DNA of 13,007 bases, from NCBI GenBank assembly GCA_023443125.1, contig JAEZVO010000063.1:1-13007 (forward strand), read 5' to 3'. Under the pieces are notes generated by a model. It was given only the letters and a program-made list of their open reading frames with translations, was not told where the DNA came from and made no database searches. Both the position numbers and the translations under genes were made by a program. Of the stretch, positions 6,231 through 12,949 are shown one piece after another. Within the stretch, counting starts at the first letter, position 1. Each line of letters opens with the position of its first letter. Source of the DNA: Actinomycetes bacterium. GTDB taxonomy: Bacteria > Actinomycetota > Actinomycetes > Propionibacteriales > Propionibacteriaceae.

Positions 6231-7424
6231 TTACGGCAGGACGCGTACCTTGATGGTGCCGTCGATGCTTGCGAGTTGCTCGATCATGCCCTCTTCCGGC
6301 GCGCCCTCAACGTCGGTGACCGCGTAGCCGATGTCGTCCTTTGTGGCGAGTGACTGCGCGCCGATGTTCAAGTCACTGTTCGCAAGAATGCGGTTGAACG
6401 CCGCCATCACGCCCGGGACGTTGTGGTGCAGGTGCAGGATGCGACGGTACTTCAGCGGCGTGGTAGCGATCTCGGGCATGTTGACCGACATCGACGTGGA
6501 ACCCTCGAATTCGTAATCAGCGAATTTACCGGCCACATAGCGCCCAATGTTCTCCTGGGCTTCCAGCGTCGATCCGCCCACGTGTGGCGTGAGAATGACG
6601 TTCGGCATCCCGCGCAACACGGACTCAAACTCAGTGCTGCGCTTCTTGGGCTCCTGCGGGAACACATCGATCGCGGCCCCAGACACGTGTCCGGAGGCAA
6701 GGGCCGCGTGGAGCGCCTCGTGGTCGACGACATGGCCGCGGCACAGGTTCAAGAACATGGCGCGGGGCTTCATCTTCGCGAATTCGTCAGCGCCGAAGAA
6801 CATAGTGTTTTCCGCCCTGCCATCGACGTGCAGCGTCACGGTGTCGGATTCGGCGAGGAGTTCGTCGAGCGTCTCACAGCGTCGGGCATTGCCAAGTGGC
6901 AACTTATCGGCGATGTCGTAGTACAGCACGCGCATGCCGAACGACTCGGCCAGCACGGACAGCTGGGCGCCGATGTTGCCGTATCCGACGATGCCGAGCG
7001 TGCGCCCACGGATTTCGTGAGAGCCGATCGCGGATTTCTCCCACACGCCGGCGTGCATATTCTGGTTCTTCTCCGCGAGGCGGCGGGCCAGCATGACGAT
7101 CTCGCCAATCACGAGCTCCACGACGGAGCGCGTGTTCGAGTAGGGGGCGTTGAATACCGGGAGGCCAGCTCGGGATGCGGCCGTGAGATCAATCTGGTTC
7201 GTGCCGATGCAAAACGCACCAATGGCGCGCAGGTCAGGCGCGTTGGCGATGACCTCGTCGGTGACGGTGGTGGTGGAGCGAATACCGAGATAATGCACGC
7301 CGCGAAGCGCCTCGACGAGTTCGTCTGGACTGAGTGCCTTCGGACGCGTGTCGACTTCGAACCCTCGTTCAGTCAAGATGCGGTGGGCTTCGTCGTGGAT
7401 ATTCTCGAGTAGTAGCGCTTTCAC
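6231..7424 (-). CDS. serA: D-3-phosphoglycerate dehydrogenase, short type with ACT domain
   Basis: This NAD-dependent enzyme oxidises 3-phosphoglycerate to 3-phosphohydroxypyruvate, the committed step of serine synthesis. The 397-residue product resembles the E. coli SerA type (about 410 residues) rather than the 530-residue type usual in mycobacteria. It has a split substrate domain, the NAD-binding GYGNIG (147-152) with acidic D170, catalytic R229 (NLCRG), E258 and H281 (TPHVGGST), and a C-terminal ACT domain from about 328 (ILHLHHNVPGVMAAFN) for serine feedback. CIGTNQIDL (72-80) and YSNTRSVVELVIGE (95-108) are strongly SerA-like. The start is GTG 7424, because upstream codons in the open frame do not align with the family. 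There is no ribosome-binding site, and TAGCAT is 8 nt upstream. It follows the transporter operon by 47 nt. A role as another 2-hydroxyacid dehydrogenase is possible but less likely. Confidence 0.9.
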   Translation of the reverse strand: MKALLLENIHDEAHRILTERGFEVDTRPKALSPDELVEALRGVHYLGIRSTTTVTDEVIANAPDLRAIGAFCIGTNQIDLTAASRAGLPVFNAPYSNTRSVVELVIGEIVMLARRLAEKNQNMHAGVWEKSAIGSHEIRGRTLGIVGYGNIGAQLSVLAESFGMRVLYYDIADKLPLGNARRCETLDELLAESDTVTLHVDGRAENTMFFGADEFAKMKPRAMFLNLCRGHVVDHEALHAALASGHVSGAAIDVFPQEPKKRSTEFESVLRGMPNVILTPHVGGSTLEAQENIGRYVAGKFADYEFEGSTSMSVNMPEIATTPLKYRRILHLHHNVPGVMAAFNRILANSDLNIGAQSLATKDDIGYAVTDVEGAPEEGMIEQLASIDGTIKVRVLP

Positions 7425-7438
7425 AACTGTGCATGCTA
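7425..7438 (-). promoter_or_regulatory. -10 element just upstream of serA (leaderless candidate)
   Basis: TAGCAT (7438-7433, minus strand) is 8 nt before the GTG of serA, with no Shine-Dalgarno in between. The same layout is seen at prfB. It suggests that serA has its own start rather than relying only on read-through from the transporter operon 47 nt upstream. Confidence 0.42.
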
Positions 7439-7471
7439 GCTCAGTGCAGCAATGCCCCTCGCGTCCCCGTC

Positions 7472-8203
7472 TCAGAGGCTGAGGGATGAGCGAAGCAACT
7501 CGCGCGTGTATGGATGCTCCGGGTTCCGGAATACTGCCTCGACGGGCCCTTCTTCGACGATGTGTCCCTCGGTCACGACAACCACACGCGTGCACAGCTT
7601 CTCGACGGTGGGTAGGTCATGACTGATAATCACCATCGCCAGGTTCCTCGCCTGAGCCTCGTCGTGCAACACCTGTAGCACCTGGGCGCGAACGAGCACA
7701 TCCAGCGCGGATACCGGCTCATCAGCGACGAGCAACTCCGGGTCCGCGATGAGCGCCCGGGCAATAGCGACGCGCTGCCGCTGACCACCGGAGAGCTGGT
7801 GGGGAAACCGTCGCGTCAACGCCGGGTTGAGGCCCACCGATTCCATCAACGGAGCCAGTTCCTCTTGCCCAGCGCGTCGATGGAGGGGCTCGGCGATGAT
7901 GGCCCCGACACGCATGCGGGAGTTCAGCGACGCGTTCGGGTCTTGATACACCAGCGAGGCCGAGCGGCGAAGCTGATCCAAGCCCTCGCTGAGCGGACGG
8001 CCCCGAAAACGCACCTCCCCTCTGGAGGGTTGCACCAAGCCGAGCAGCATCCGAGCAATCGTGGTCTTCCCCGACCCGGACCTCCCGACGATGCCTACCC
8101 GCTCCCCCGCGTCGATGGCGAGATTCACGCCGTGTACCGCGATGAAGGGGGTGCCCCGTCGGCGATAGGTGACCTCCCCATCGACGATCTCAACCAGCGT
8201 CAT
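7472..8203 (-). CDS. Nickel/peptide-type ABC importer ATPase, second subunit
   Basis: One of two cytoplasmic ATPases that power the importer, corresponding by position and sequence to DppF/NikE. In 243 residues it has Walker A GRSGSGKT (40-47), Q-loop VYQDPNASLN (85-94), signature LSGGQ (137-141), Walker B ELLVADEP (156-163) and H195. The YQDPNASLNSRM segment is typical of this second ATPase. The C-terminus stops soon after EHPYTRELL, so the long tail of DppF/OppF is missing and the size matches NikE-like subunits. The start ATG overlaps the stop of the preceding ATPase gene as ATGA. The last gene of the operon, it is followed 47 nt later by serA with no clear terminator. Confidence 0.9.
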   Translation of the reverse strand: MTLVEIVDGEVTYRRRGTPFIAVHGVNLAIDAGERVGIVGRSGSGKTTIARMLLGLVQPSRGEVRFRGRPLSEGLDQLRRSASLVYQDPNASLNSRMRVGAIIAEPLHRRAGQEELAPLMESVGLNPALTRRFPHQLSGGQRQRVAIARALIADPELLVADEPVSALDVLVRAQVLQVLHDEAQARNLAMVIISHDLPTVEKLCTRVVVVTEGHIVEEGPVEAVFRNPEHPYTRELLRSSLSL

Positions 8204-8955
8204 AGCTCTCCCCTCGCCGCCGCGATCAACCGCGCCGTGTACTCGCACTGCGGCCGCTCGATGATGCGATCGATGGGGCCCTCTTCGACGATGCGGCCGT
8301 CTTGCATGACGATCACCCGCGAGCAGATCTCTTTCACCACCGCGAGGTCGTGCGAGATGAACAGCGCCGAGCGCTGGGTGAGTACCTCATCGAGCACGTG
8401 CAGAATCTGGCGCTGCACGATCACGTCGAGAGCCGTCGTCGGCTCGTCGCATATCACCAGGCCTGGTTTGTTGACGATGGCCATGGCAATCAGTGTTCGC
8501 TGCCGCTGCCCGCCGGAGAGCTGATGCGGGTAGGAGTCGGCGATGCGCTCAGGTTCGGTGAAGCCCACTCGAACGAGTTCCTCGACGACGGTGCGGCGCT
8601 TGCCGCTGCGCTGATCGTGGAGCGCGATGGCCTCGGCGATTTGCCGGCCGACGCGCATCGTCGGATCAAGCGCGGTCATCGGTTCTTGGAAAACCATCGA
8701 GATATCGGAGCCGCGAAGCTTGCGGTAGTCGCGATCGCGCATACCGACGAGCTCGAGGCCATCCCATTGGATGCTGCCACTCACCTGCGCGGTTTCCGAC
8801 AGGAGGCCCGTGATCGTGAGCGCAGTCACCGATTTTCCAGAGCCGGATGCTCCAATGATGCCCAGCCGCTCGGTGCTGCCCACTTCGAACGAGACGTCGT
8901 CGACGACCACCGTCGAGCCAAAACGGACGGTCAGCCCTTTCACCACCAGTGTCAT
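8200..8955 (-). CDS. Nickel/peptide-type ABC importer ATPase, first subunit
   Basis: Partner ATPase corresponding to DppD/NikD. In 251 residues it has Walker A GASGSGKS (35-42), Q-loop VFQEPMTALDP (88-98, the usual FQEPM-ALDP of this subfamily), signature LSGGQ (146-150), Walker B LVICDEP (166-172) and H202. DppD and OppD are normally above 310 residues because of a C-terminal oligopeptide-transporter extension. Here the protein ends shortly after the C-EYT-RL motif, as in NikD. The ATG overlaps the stop of the permease gene by 4 bp and its own stop overlaps the next ATG by 4 bp, so all three are translationally coupled. Confidence 0.9.
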   Translation of the reverse strand: MTLVVKGLTVRFGSTVVVDDVSFEVGSTERLGIIGASGSGKSVTALTITGLLSETAQVSGSIQWDGLELVGMRDRDYRKLRGSDISMVFQEPMTALDPTMRVGRQIAEAIALHDQRSGKRRTVVEELVRVGFTEPERIADSYPHQLSGGQRQRTLIAMAIVNKPGLVICDEPTTALDVIVQRQILHVLDEVLTQRSALFISHDLAVVKEICSRVIVMQDGRIVEEGPIDRIIERPQCEYTARLIAAARGEL

Positions 8956-9764
8956 GCGCGCTCCCTGAGCTTCGGATCCAGCACATCGCGCAACCCGTCG
9001 CCAAGCAGGTTGAACCCGAGCGTCGCAATGGCGATGGCGAGCCCCGGCCACAGCGCGAGCATGGGCGTCGAGAACAGGTCATTCTGCGCCTCACGCAGCA
9101 TCCGGCCCCATGTGGGCGTGTCCGGCCCGCTCCCGAGCCCCAGATACGACAGACCAGCTTCAGAGAGAATCGCGATGCCGAAGCTCACCGACGCTTGTAC
9201 CCACACCGCCGGCGCGATGTTGGGCCAGACATGGCGCCAAGCGACGGTGAACGCGCCAACGCCTGCGAGCTTGGCGGCTTCGACGTAGGGCTGGCTCATC
9301 ACCTGCAACGTCTCGGCTCGGGTAACGCGCACAAAGGCGGGGATCGTTGAGATTCCGATGGCCATCACGGCCGTCCAGGTGGAGCCGCCCAGCGCCGCGG
9401 CGAACAGGATTGCGAGCAGCAGCGCGGGGAATCCGTAGAGCACGTCGGCTAGGCGCGCGGGAATCTCGCCCCAGCCTCGCGGCAGCATCGCGGCCGCAAC
9501 GCCCATAGGCACGCCGATCACCGCGGCGCCCACCACCGAGAGCCCCCCGACCAGAATGACGATTTTCGCGCCTGCCATGAGCCGGGACAGGACGTCGGTG
9601 CCGTACGCGTCGGTGCCCAGCACGTGCGGCCAGCTCGGCCCGAGGAGCGCTTCGGGGCCGTTGGCCGTCGGGCTGAACGGTGTCCACACCAAACCGATGC
9701 CTGCGACGACGAGCACCAGCGCGATGCATGCGCCGCCGATCCACAGCGATGAGTTCCGCAGCAT
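8952..9764 (-). CDS. Nickel/peptide-type ABC importer permease C
   Basis: Inner-membrane permease of the DppC/NikC type, 270 residues. It opens with a short cytoplasmic segment and TM1 (about 8-27), then the periplasmic motif HVLGTDAYGTDVLSRL (48-63), which is diagnostic of DppC-like permeases (consensus GTD--GRD--SRL). The EAA loop YVEAAKLAGVGAF (160-172) contacts the ATPases, and GLRDVLDPKLR (257-267) closes the protein. GGGAGG lies 4 nt before the ATG (9764). An in-frame GTG directly before it is a possible start but too close to that ribosome-binding site. The ATG overlaps the permease B stop by one base (TGATG). Confidence 0.92.
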   Translation of the reverse strand: MLRNSSLWIGGACIALVLVVAGIGLVWTPFSPTANGPEALLGPSWPHVLGTDAYGTDVLSRLMAGAKIVILVGGLSVVGAAVIGVPMGVAAAMLPRGWGEIPARLADVLYGFPALLLAILFAAALGGSTWTAVMAIGISTIPAFVRVTRAETLQVMSQPYVEAAKLAGVGAFTVAWRHVWPNIAPAVWVQASVSFGIAILSEAGLSYLGLGSGPDTPTWGRMLREAQNDLFSTPMLALWPGLAIAIATLGFNLLGDGLRDVLDPKLRERA

Positions 9765-10705
9765 CACGCCTCCCGCTTCAGCCGGGGGTCGATGGCTTGG
9801 TAGGTGACGTCGACGATGAAGTTGATCAACAGCACCGCCCACACCAGCAGCAGCACGATGCTCTGTACGACGACGAGGTCGCGTTGCGTGACGGCGTACA
9901 GCAGTTTGGATCCGAGGCCGGGCAGCGCGAACACCTGCTCGATGATGATGGCGCCGACGAGCAACGTCGCGATCTGCAGACCGATCACCGTCAGCAGCGA
10001 GATAGAGATGTTACGCATACCGTGACGCCACAGCGCCCCGAGCTTGCCCCACCCCACGGCACGCGCAGTGCGGAAGTAGTCGGTGTGCAGCACCTCGATG
10101 ACCGCGCTTCGGACATACCTGCTCATCACGCTGGCTTGGACGATCGATAGGGCCGCTACCGGGAGCACTAGGTGCTCCGCCCACTGCCCGACCGATTGCG
10201 TGATGGGCACGTAGCCTCCCGCTGGTAGCCATTGCAGCCGGACCGCGAAGAGCACGACCAGCCAAATACCAGCCCAAAATGCAGGCACCGCGAGCCCAAC
10301 CTGGGATAGCGCGGAGACCGTGATGCCGTCGACGTGGCGCCGCCTCACGGCAGCGAACGCCCCGACGGGCAGTGCAATGACGAGGGAACCGACGGTCGCC
10401 AGCCCCACCAGCCATCCCGACACGCCCAGCGCGGGGAGCACCGTCGCGGTCACCGATCGACCGCTGATCATCGACGTGCCGAAATCTCCGACGAGCACCC
10501 CGCCCAGCCATTCGACGTACCGCACGAGGAAGGGTCGGTTCAGGCCCAGTTCCTCGCGCAGCGCTTCAACGGCTTCAGGCGTCGCGTTCGTCCCCAAGAG
10601 GACGTTGGCGATGTCGCCAGGGAGGAGATTCGTCGCAGCAAAGATCAGTAGCGACGCGAGCAGCAAGCTGCCCGCGAACCATGCGAGCCTGCGGATCAGG
10701 CGCAT
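9764..10705 (-). CDS. Nickel/peptide-type ABC importer permease B
   Basis: Inner-membrane permease of the DppB/NikB type, 313 residues, very close to NikB length. The N-terminal TM (about 8-27) is followed by LLPGD (27-31), the ELGL--P-L-RY segment (52-63) and GDFGTS (73-78), all family landmarks. The EAA loop (about 208-222) has the usual A---G pattern, and EQVFALPGLG (256-265) and IDPRLK (305-310) mark the C-terminal half. About six membrane helices are expected. GGAG seven nt ahead of the ATG supports the start. It begins 4 nt after the stop of the binding-protein gene. Together with permease C it forms the channel. Confidence 0.93.
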   Translation of the reverse strand: MRLIRRLAWFAGSLLLASLLIFAATNLLPGDIANVLLGTNATPEAVEALREELGLNRPFLVRYVEWLGGVLVGDFGTSMISGRSVTATVLPALGVSGWLVGLATVGSLVIALPVGAFAAVRRRHVDGITVSALSQVGLAVPAFWAGIWLVVLFAVRLQWLPAGGYVPITQSVGQWAEHLVLPVAALSIVQASVMSRYVRSAVIEVLHTDYFRTARAVGWGKLGALWRHGMRNISISLLTVIGLQIATLLVGAIIIEQVFALPGLGSKLLYAVTQRDLVVVQSIVLLLVWAVLLINFIVDVTYQAIDPRLKREA

Positions 10706-10709
10706 ATTT

Positions 10710-12227
10710 TCACTCCGACGATGCGATTGTGGTCACGTCGAACGATAGCGAAATCTGGTCTTTCTGAACGCCGGAAATGCTCGGTTTGGTGATGATGATG
10801 TTGGGCAGCAGGAACAACCAGTCTGCGGCTGCGTCCTCGGCCAGCAGCCGAGCGGCCTCCTTCTGCTTGGAGATGAATTCATCGTCGGAGCCCTGGTCGG
10901 CTTCTTCCATGAGCTTCGTGAACTCAGGGTTGGAGTAGCTGGCGTAGTTGTCGGAGGCATACATCTTGAGGTCGCGCGGCTCGACGTGAGCGACGATCGT
11001 CATGTCGTAATCGCCCTTGGTGAAGACGAGGTCCAGCCACCGGCTGAATTCCAGCTCCTCGATCTTCACAGTGACACCGACGTCGGCGAGCTGCGACTGG
11101 ATGGAGCGCGCGGCAGCGGTGGCGTAGGGCACCGTAGGGACGCGTAGACGCAGGGTGAGCCCGCTCGCCTCTCCCGCTTGTGCGAGGAGTTCCTTCGCCT
11201 TTGCGGGATCGTACGGGTAGGTCTGGCTCAGGTCTTCGTACCAAGGTTCGGTGGGAGGAACCATCGAACCGATGAGCGCGCCCTTGCCACCCCAGGCGGA
11301 GTCGATGACAGCCTGCCTATCGATGGCGTGGTTGATGGCCTGCCGTACTTCCTTCTTCGCAAGCGCAGCGTTCTCATGGTTGAAGGTGAGCACCACTTCA
11401 CCGTCGGTGTACCCCTCGAGCACCGAGAAGCGGGACTCGTCGGAGAACTGGCCCAGCGCCTGCGGCACCGTGAGGTTTGAGACGATGTCCAGCTGGCCCG
11501 AGAGCATGGCGGTGTTCATGGCGTTCGGGTCTGCGTAGAAACGGAAGTTGGCCTCGTCGAAGTTGGGGGGCGTACCCCAGTAGTTCTCGTTGCGCACCAG
11601 CTGCACCAGCGAACCTGGCTCCCACTTCCCCAGTTTGTATGGCCCGGAGCCTGCAGGGGTCTTGTTGAGTGATTTCACGTCGGCGTCGGGGTTGACGACG
11701 ATGCCGCCCGTGGATGAGAGCGCCGAGAGAAAGAAGTTCGAGCGGGTACCGAGTTCAAGCTCGACGGTCTGCGTGTCCACCGCGCGCACCGCCTTGAGAG
11801 GGGCAAAATCAGCTTTGACCTGATGGGTGCCCTCACCGTCAATGATGCGCTGAAAACTGTGCACCACAGCGTCAGCGGTGACGGGTGTGCCGTCGGCGAA
11901 CTTAGCTGCCTTGTCGAGGTGGAAGGTGTAGTTGAGTCCGTCGTCGGAGATATGCCAATCCGTGGCAAGCAGCGGCTGCACCTCGCGGTCAGGGCCGAGC
12001 TTCACCAGGGTCTCGTACACGTTGTACAGGAGCACAAACGGCGTTCCGGCACCGTCGACGGTGATCATGTCCATGCCGTTGGGTTCCACAGTGGCGCCGA
12101 TCTCAACAGCTTTGGCCTCGTTCGCCGGTTTCTCACCAGTTCCGTCAGTTGAGCCGCCCGAACATGCTGCCATAAAGACGACGGCTAACAACAGCGAAAC
12201 GAGGTTGAGAAGGCGACGAGCCCGCAT
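10710..12227 (-). CDS. Family 5 extracellular substrate-binding lipoprotein
   Basis: This is the solute receptor of the importer, anchored outside the membrane. The 505-residue product begins with a lipoprotein signal peptide whose lipobox is MAAC, with lipidation at C22. A Gly/Ser/Thr-rich spacer and then the SBP family 5 fold follow. Family landmarks include NVYETLVKL (69-77), QPLLATDW--SDDGL-YTF-L (84-104) and KFADGTPVTADAVV-SF (109-125), plus GSGPYKL and RNENYWG further on. AGGAG seven nt before the ATG at 12227 fixes the start. An upstream in-frame ATG would put extra residues before the signal peptide. The ligand cannot be read from the sequence. Family members bind oligopeptides, dipeptides, nickel chelates, opines and others, and the short ATPases of this operon lean toward the Nik/Cnt-like group. 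It is probably the first gene of the operon. Confidence 0.92.
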   Translation of the reverse strand: MRARRLLNLVSLLLAVVFMAACSGGSTDGTGEKPANEAKAVEIGATVEPNGMDMITVDGAGTPFVLLYNVYETLVKLGPDREVQPLLATDWHISDDGLNYTFHLDKAAKFADGTPVTADAVVHSFQRIIDGEGTHQVKADFAPLKAVRAVDTQTVELELGTRSNFFLSALSSTGGIVVNPDADVKSLNKTPAGSGPYKLGKWEPGSLVQLVRNENYWGTPPNFDEANFRFYADPNAMNTAMLSGQLDIVSNLTVPQALGQFSDESRFSVLEGYTDGEVVLTFNHENAALAKKEVRQAINHAIDRQAVIDSAWGGKGALIGSMVPPTEPWYEDLSQTYPYDPAKAKELLAQAGEASGLTLRLRVPTVPYATAAARSIQSQLADVGVTVKIEELEFSRWLDLVFTKGDYDMTIVAHVEPRDLKMYASDNYASYSNPEFTKLMEEADQGSDDEFISKQKEAARLLAEDAAADWLFLLPNIIITKPSISGVQKDQISLSFDVTTIASSE

Positions 12228-12263
12228 AGTGCAACTCCTGCATGTGGTCAATAGGTCCGCATC

Positions 12264-12269
12264 AGTCTA
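12264..12269 (-). promoter_or_regulatory. Candidate -10 of the transporter operon
   Basis: TAGACT on the minus strand lies 36 nt before the binding-protein ATG, the same hexamer as in the candidate ftsE promoter. No good -35 is found at standard spacing (AAGATT at 17 nt), which would fit an activated or weak promoter. The inverted repeat at 12290-12313 overlaps or adjoins the -35 position. Confidence 0.38.
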
Positions 12270-12289
12270 ACCGCACTCGCCCACTGAAT

Positions 12290-12313
12290 CTTGCCTGACT
12301 CCGCGCAGGCAAG
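12290..12313. repeat. Perfect inverted repeat CTTGCCTG-N8-CAGGCAAG, operator candidate
   Basis: Two perfect 8-bp arms are separated by 8 bp and lie 62-86 bp upstream of the binding-protein ATG, just upstream of its candidate -10. Neither strand has a T run after the hairpin, so a terminator is unlikely. The 24-bp dyad and its position at the -35 are what a dimeric transcription factor site would look like. The regulator is not identifiable from this window. Confidence 0.55.
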
Positions 12314-12316
12314 CGG

Positions 12317-12360
12317 AAATAACCCGGGAGGGCGTTGGGCCTCCTACCCAGCGCCCTCCC
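12317..12360 (-). terminator. Hairpin terminator after the DUF4870 gene
   Basis: A 14-bp stem with one G-U pair (12326-12339 with 12347-12360) and a 7-nt loop follows the DUF4870 stop by about 15 nt. On the minus strand it is followed by GGGTTATTT, an imperfect U tract. It would insulate the transporter operon from the gene upstream. On the plus strand no T run follows, so the minus orientation is preferred. Confidence 0.7.
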
Positions 12361-12375
12361 GAACATAGCGTGTAG

Positions 12376-12765
12376 TTACTTCACCAAGCGCAGAGCAAAC
12401 GGGTACCGGTAGGCCTCGCCTTTGTTCGCTGCAAGCGCAGCGAGGATGCAGAAGACGAGGTCGAGAATACCGATAATCCATGCGGTGATAATGCCGATGA
12501 AGACGAATGCCAGCACACCCGAGATGGCATAACCAATAGCGACCGTGATTTGGAAGTTGAGCGCTTCCTTGGCCTGATCAGTGCTGAATGCCTTGCGAGG
12601 GTCGTCCTTGTTCACCAGCCAGAGGATCAGCGGTCCAACGAACGCTGTCACGATACCGAGCAGGTGAGCAAGCATCGCCATGGTGTTTTCGGACGAGTTG
12701 CCCTGCGGCTGGTAACCGCCTGGATTGGGGTTGTTCGGCGGCGGGAAATCATTCGCCTGGGACAT
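12376..12765 (-). CDS. DUF4870 small membrane protein
   Basis: The function is not established. The 129-residue protein has a Pro/Asn/Gly-rich cytoplasmic N-terminus (1-25), then about three hydrophobic segments (about 29-51, 70-92 and 95-115). The family signature is clear: AHLLGIV (33-39), GPLILWLVNKDD (44-55) and F--DQAKEALNFQ (60-72). Such proteins are common in Firmicutes and Actinobacteria and resemble the Tic20-like fold, but no reaction is known. GGAG with about 7 nt spacing places the start at the ATG 12765. The longer open frame from 12807 has no support. It appears monocistronic, ended by its own hairpin. Confidence 0.88.
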   Translation of the reverse strand: MSQANDFPPPNNPNPGGYQPQGNSSENTMAMLAHLLGIVTAFVGPLILWLVNKDDPRKAFSTDQAKEALNFQITVAIGYAISGVLAFVFIGIITAWIIGILDLVFCILAALAANKGEAYRYPFALRLVK

Positions 12766-12949
12766 GGCTATCTCCTTCTCTTCTTTGGCTACGGGGGCAC
12801 AGCTCATTACTGGTTCCCCTCATCATCAAGAGTAGTGCAGACAAGGGGCACTGCCGCGGACTCTGCAGTGGTTGTGCCTCATATGCAGCAATCTGCCTTT
12901 GACGCGAGTAGCGCATTCAACGCCCCTGCCCTGATCCGAGCAAGCTACG
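12766..12949. other. Intergenic region without a recognised gene
   Basis: No coding frame, tRNA or known RNA motif is supported here. It contains the DUF4870 ribosome-binding site at its left end and a weak hairpin at 12849-12870. I could not identify a convincing -10/-35 pair for the DUF4870 gene. TTGATG and TAATGA are present on the minus strand, but only 14 nt apart. Confidence 0.5.
12849..12870 (-). terminator. Weak hairpin, possible terminator of the edge gene
   Basis: CACTGC/GCAGTG arms (6 bp) with a 10-nt loop lie about 80 nt past the stop of the partial frame at the right edge. On the minus strand CCCCTTGT follows, a poor U tract. Confidence 0.25.

Noticed and set aside
6423..7412. 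Plus-strand open frame of 329 codons opposite serA
   Set aside because: It is a shadow of a conserved dehydrogenase, and hisN, serA and their spacing leave no role for it.
8302..9288. Plus-strand open frame of 328 codons opposite the ATPase and permease genes
   Set aside because: It is antisense to genes with full ABC motifs, and the His/Arg-rich composition is typical of GC-rich shadows.
12588..12902. Plus-strand frame of 104 codons over the DUF4870 start and upstream region
   Set aside because: It overlaps the DUF4870 gene antisense and has no ribosome-binding site or recognisable domain.
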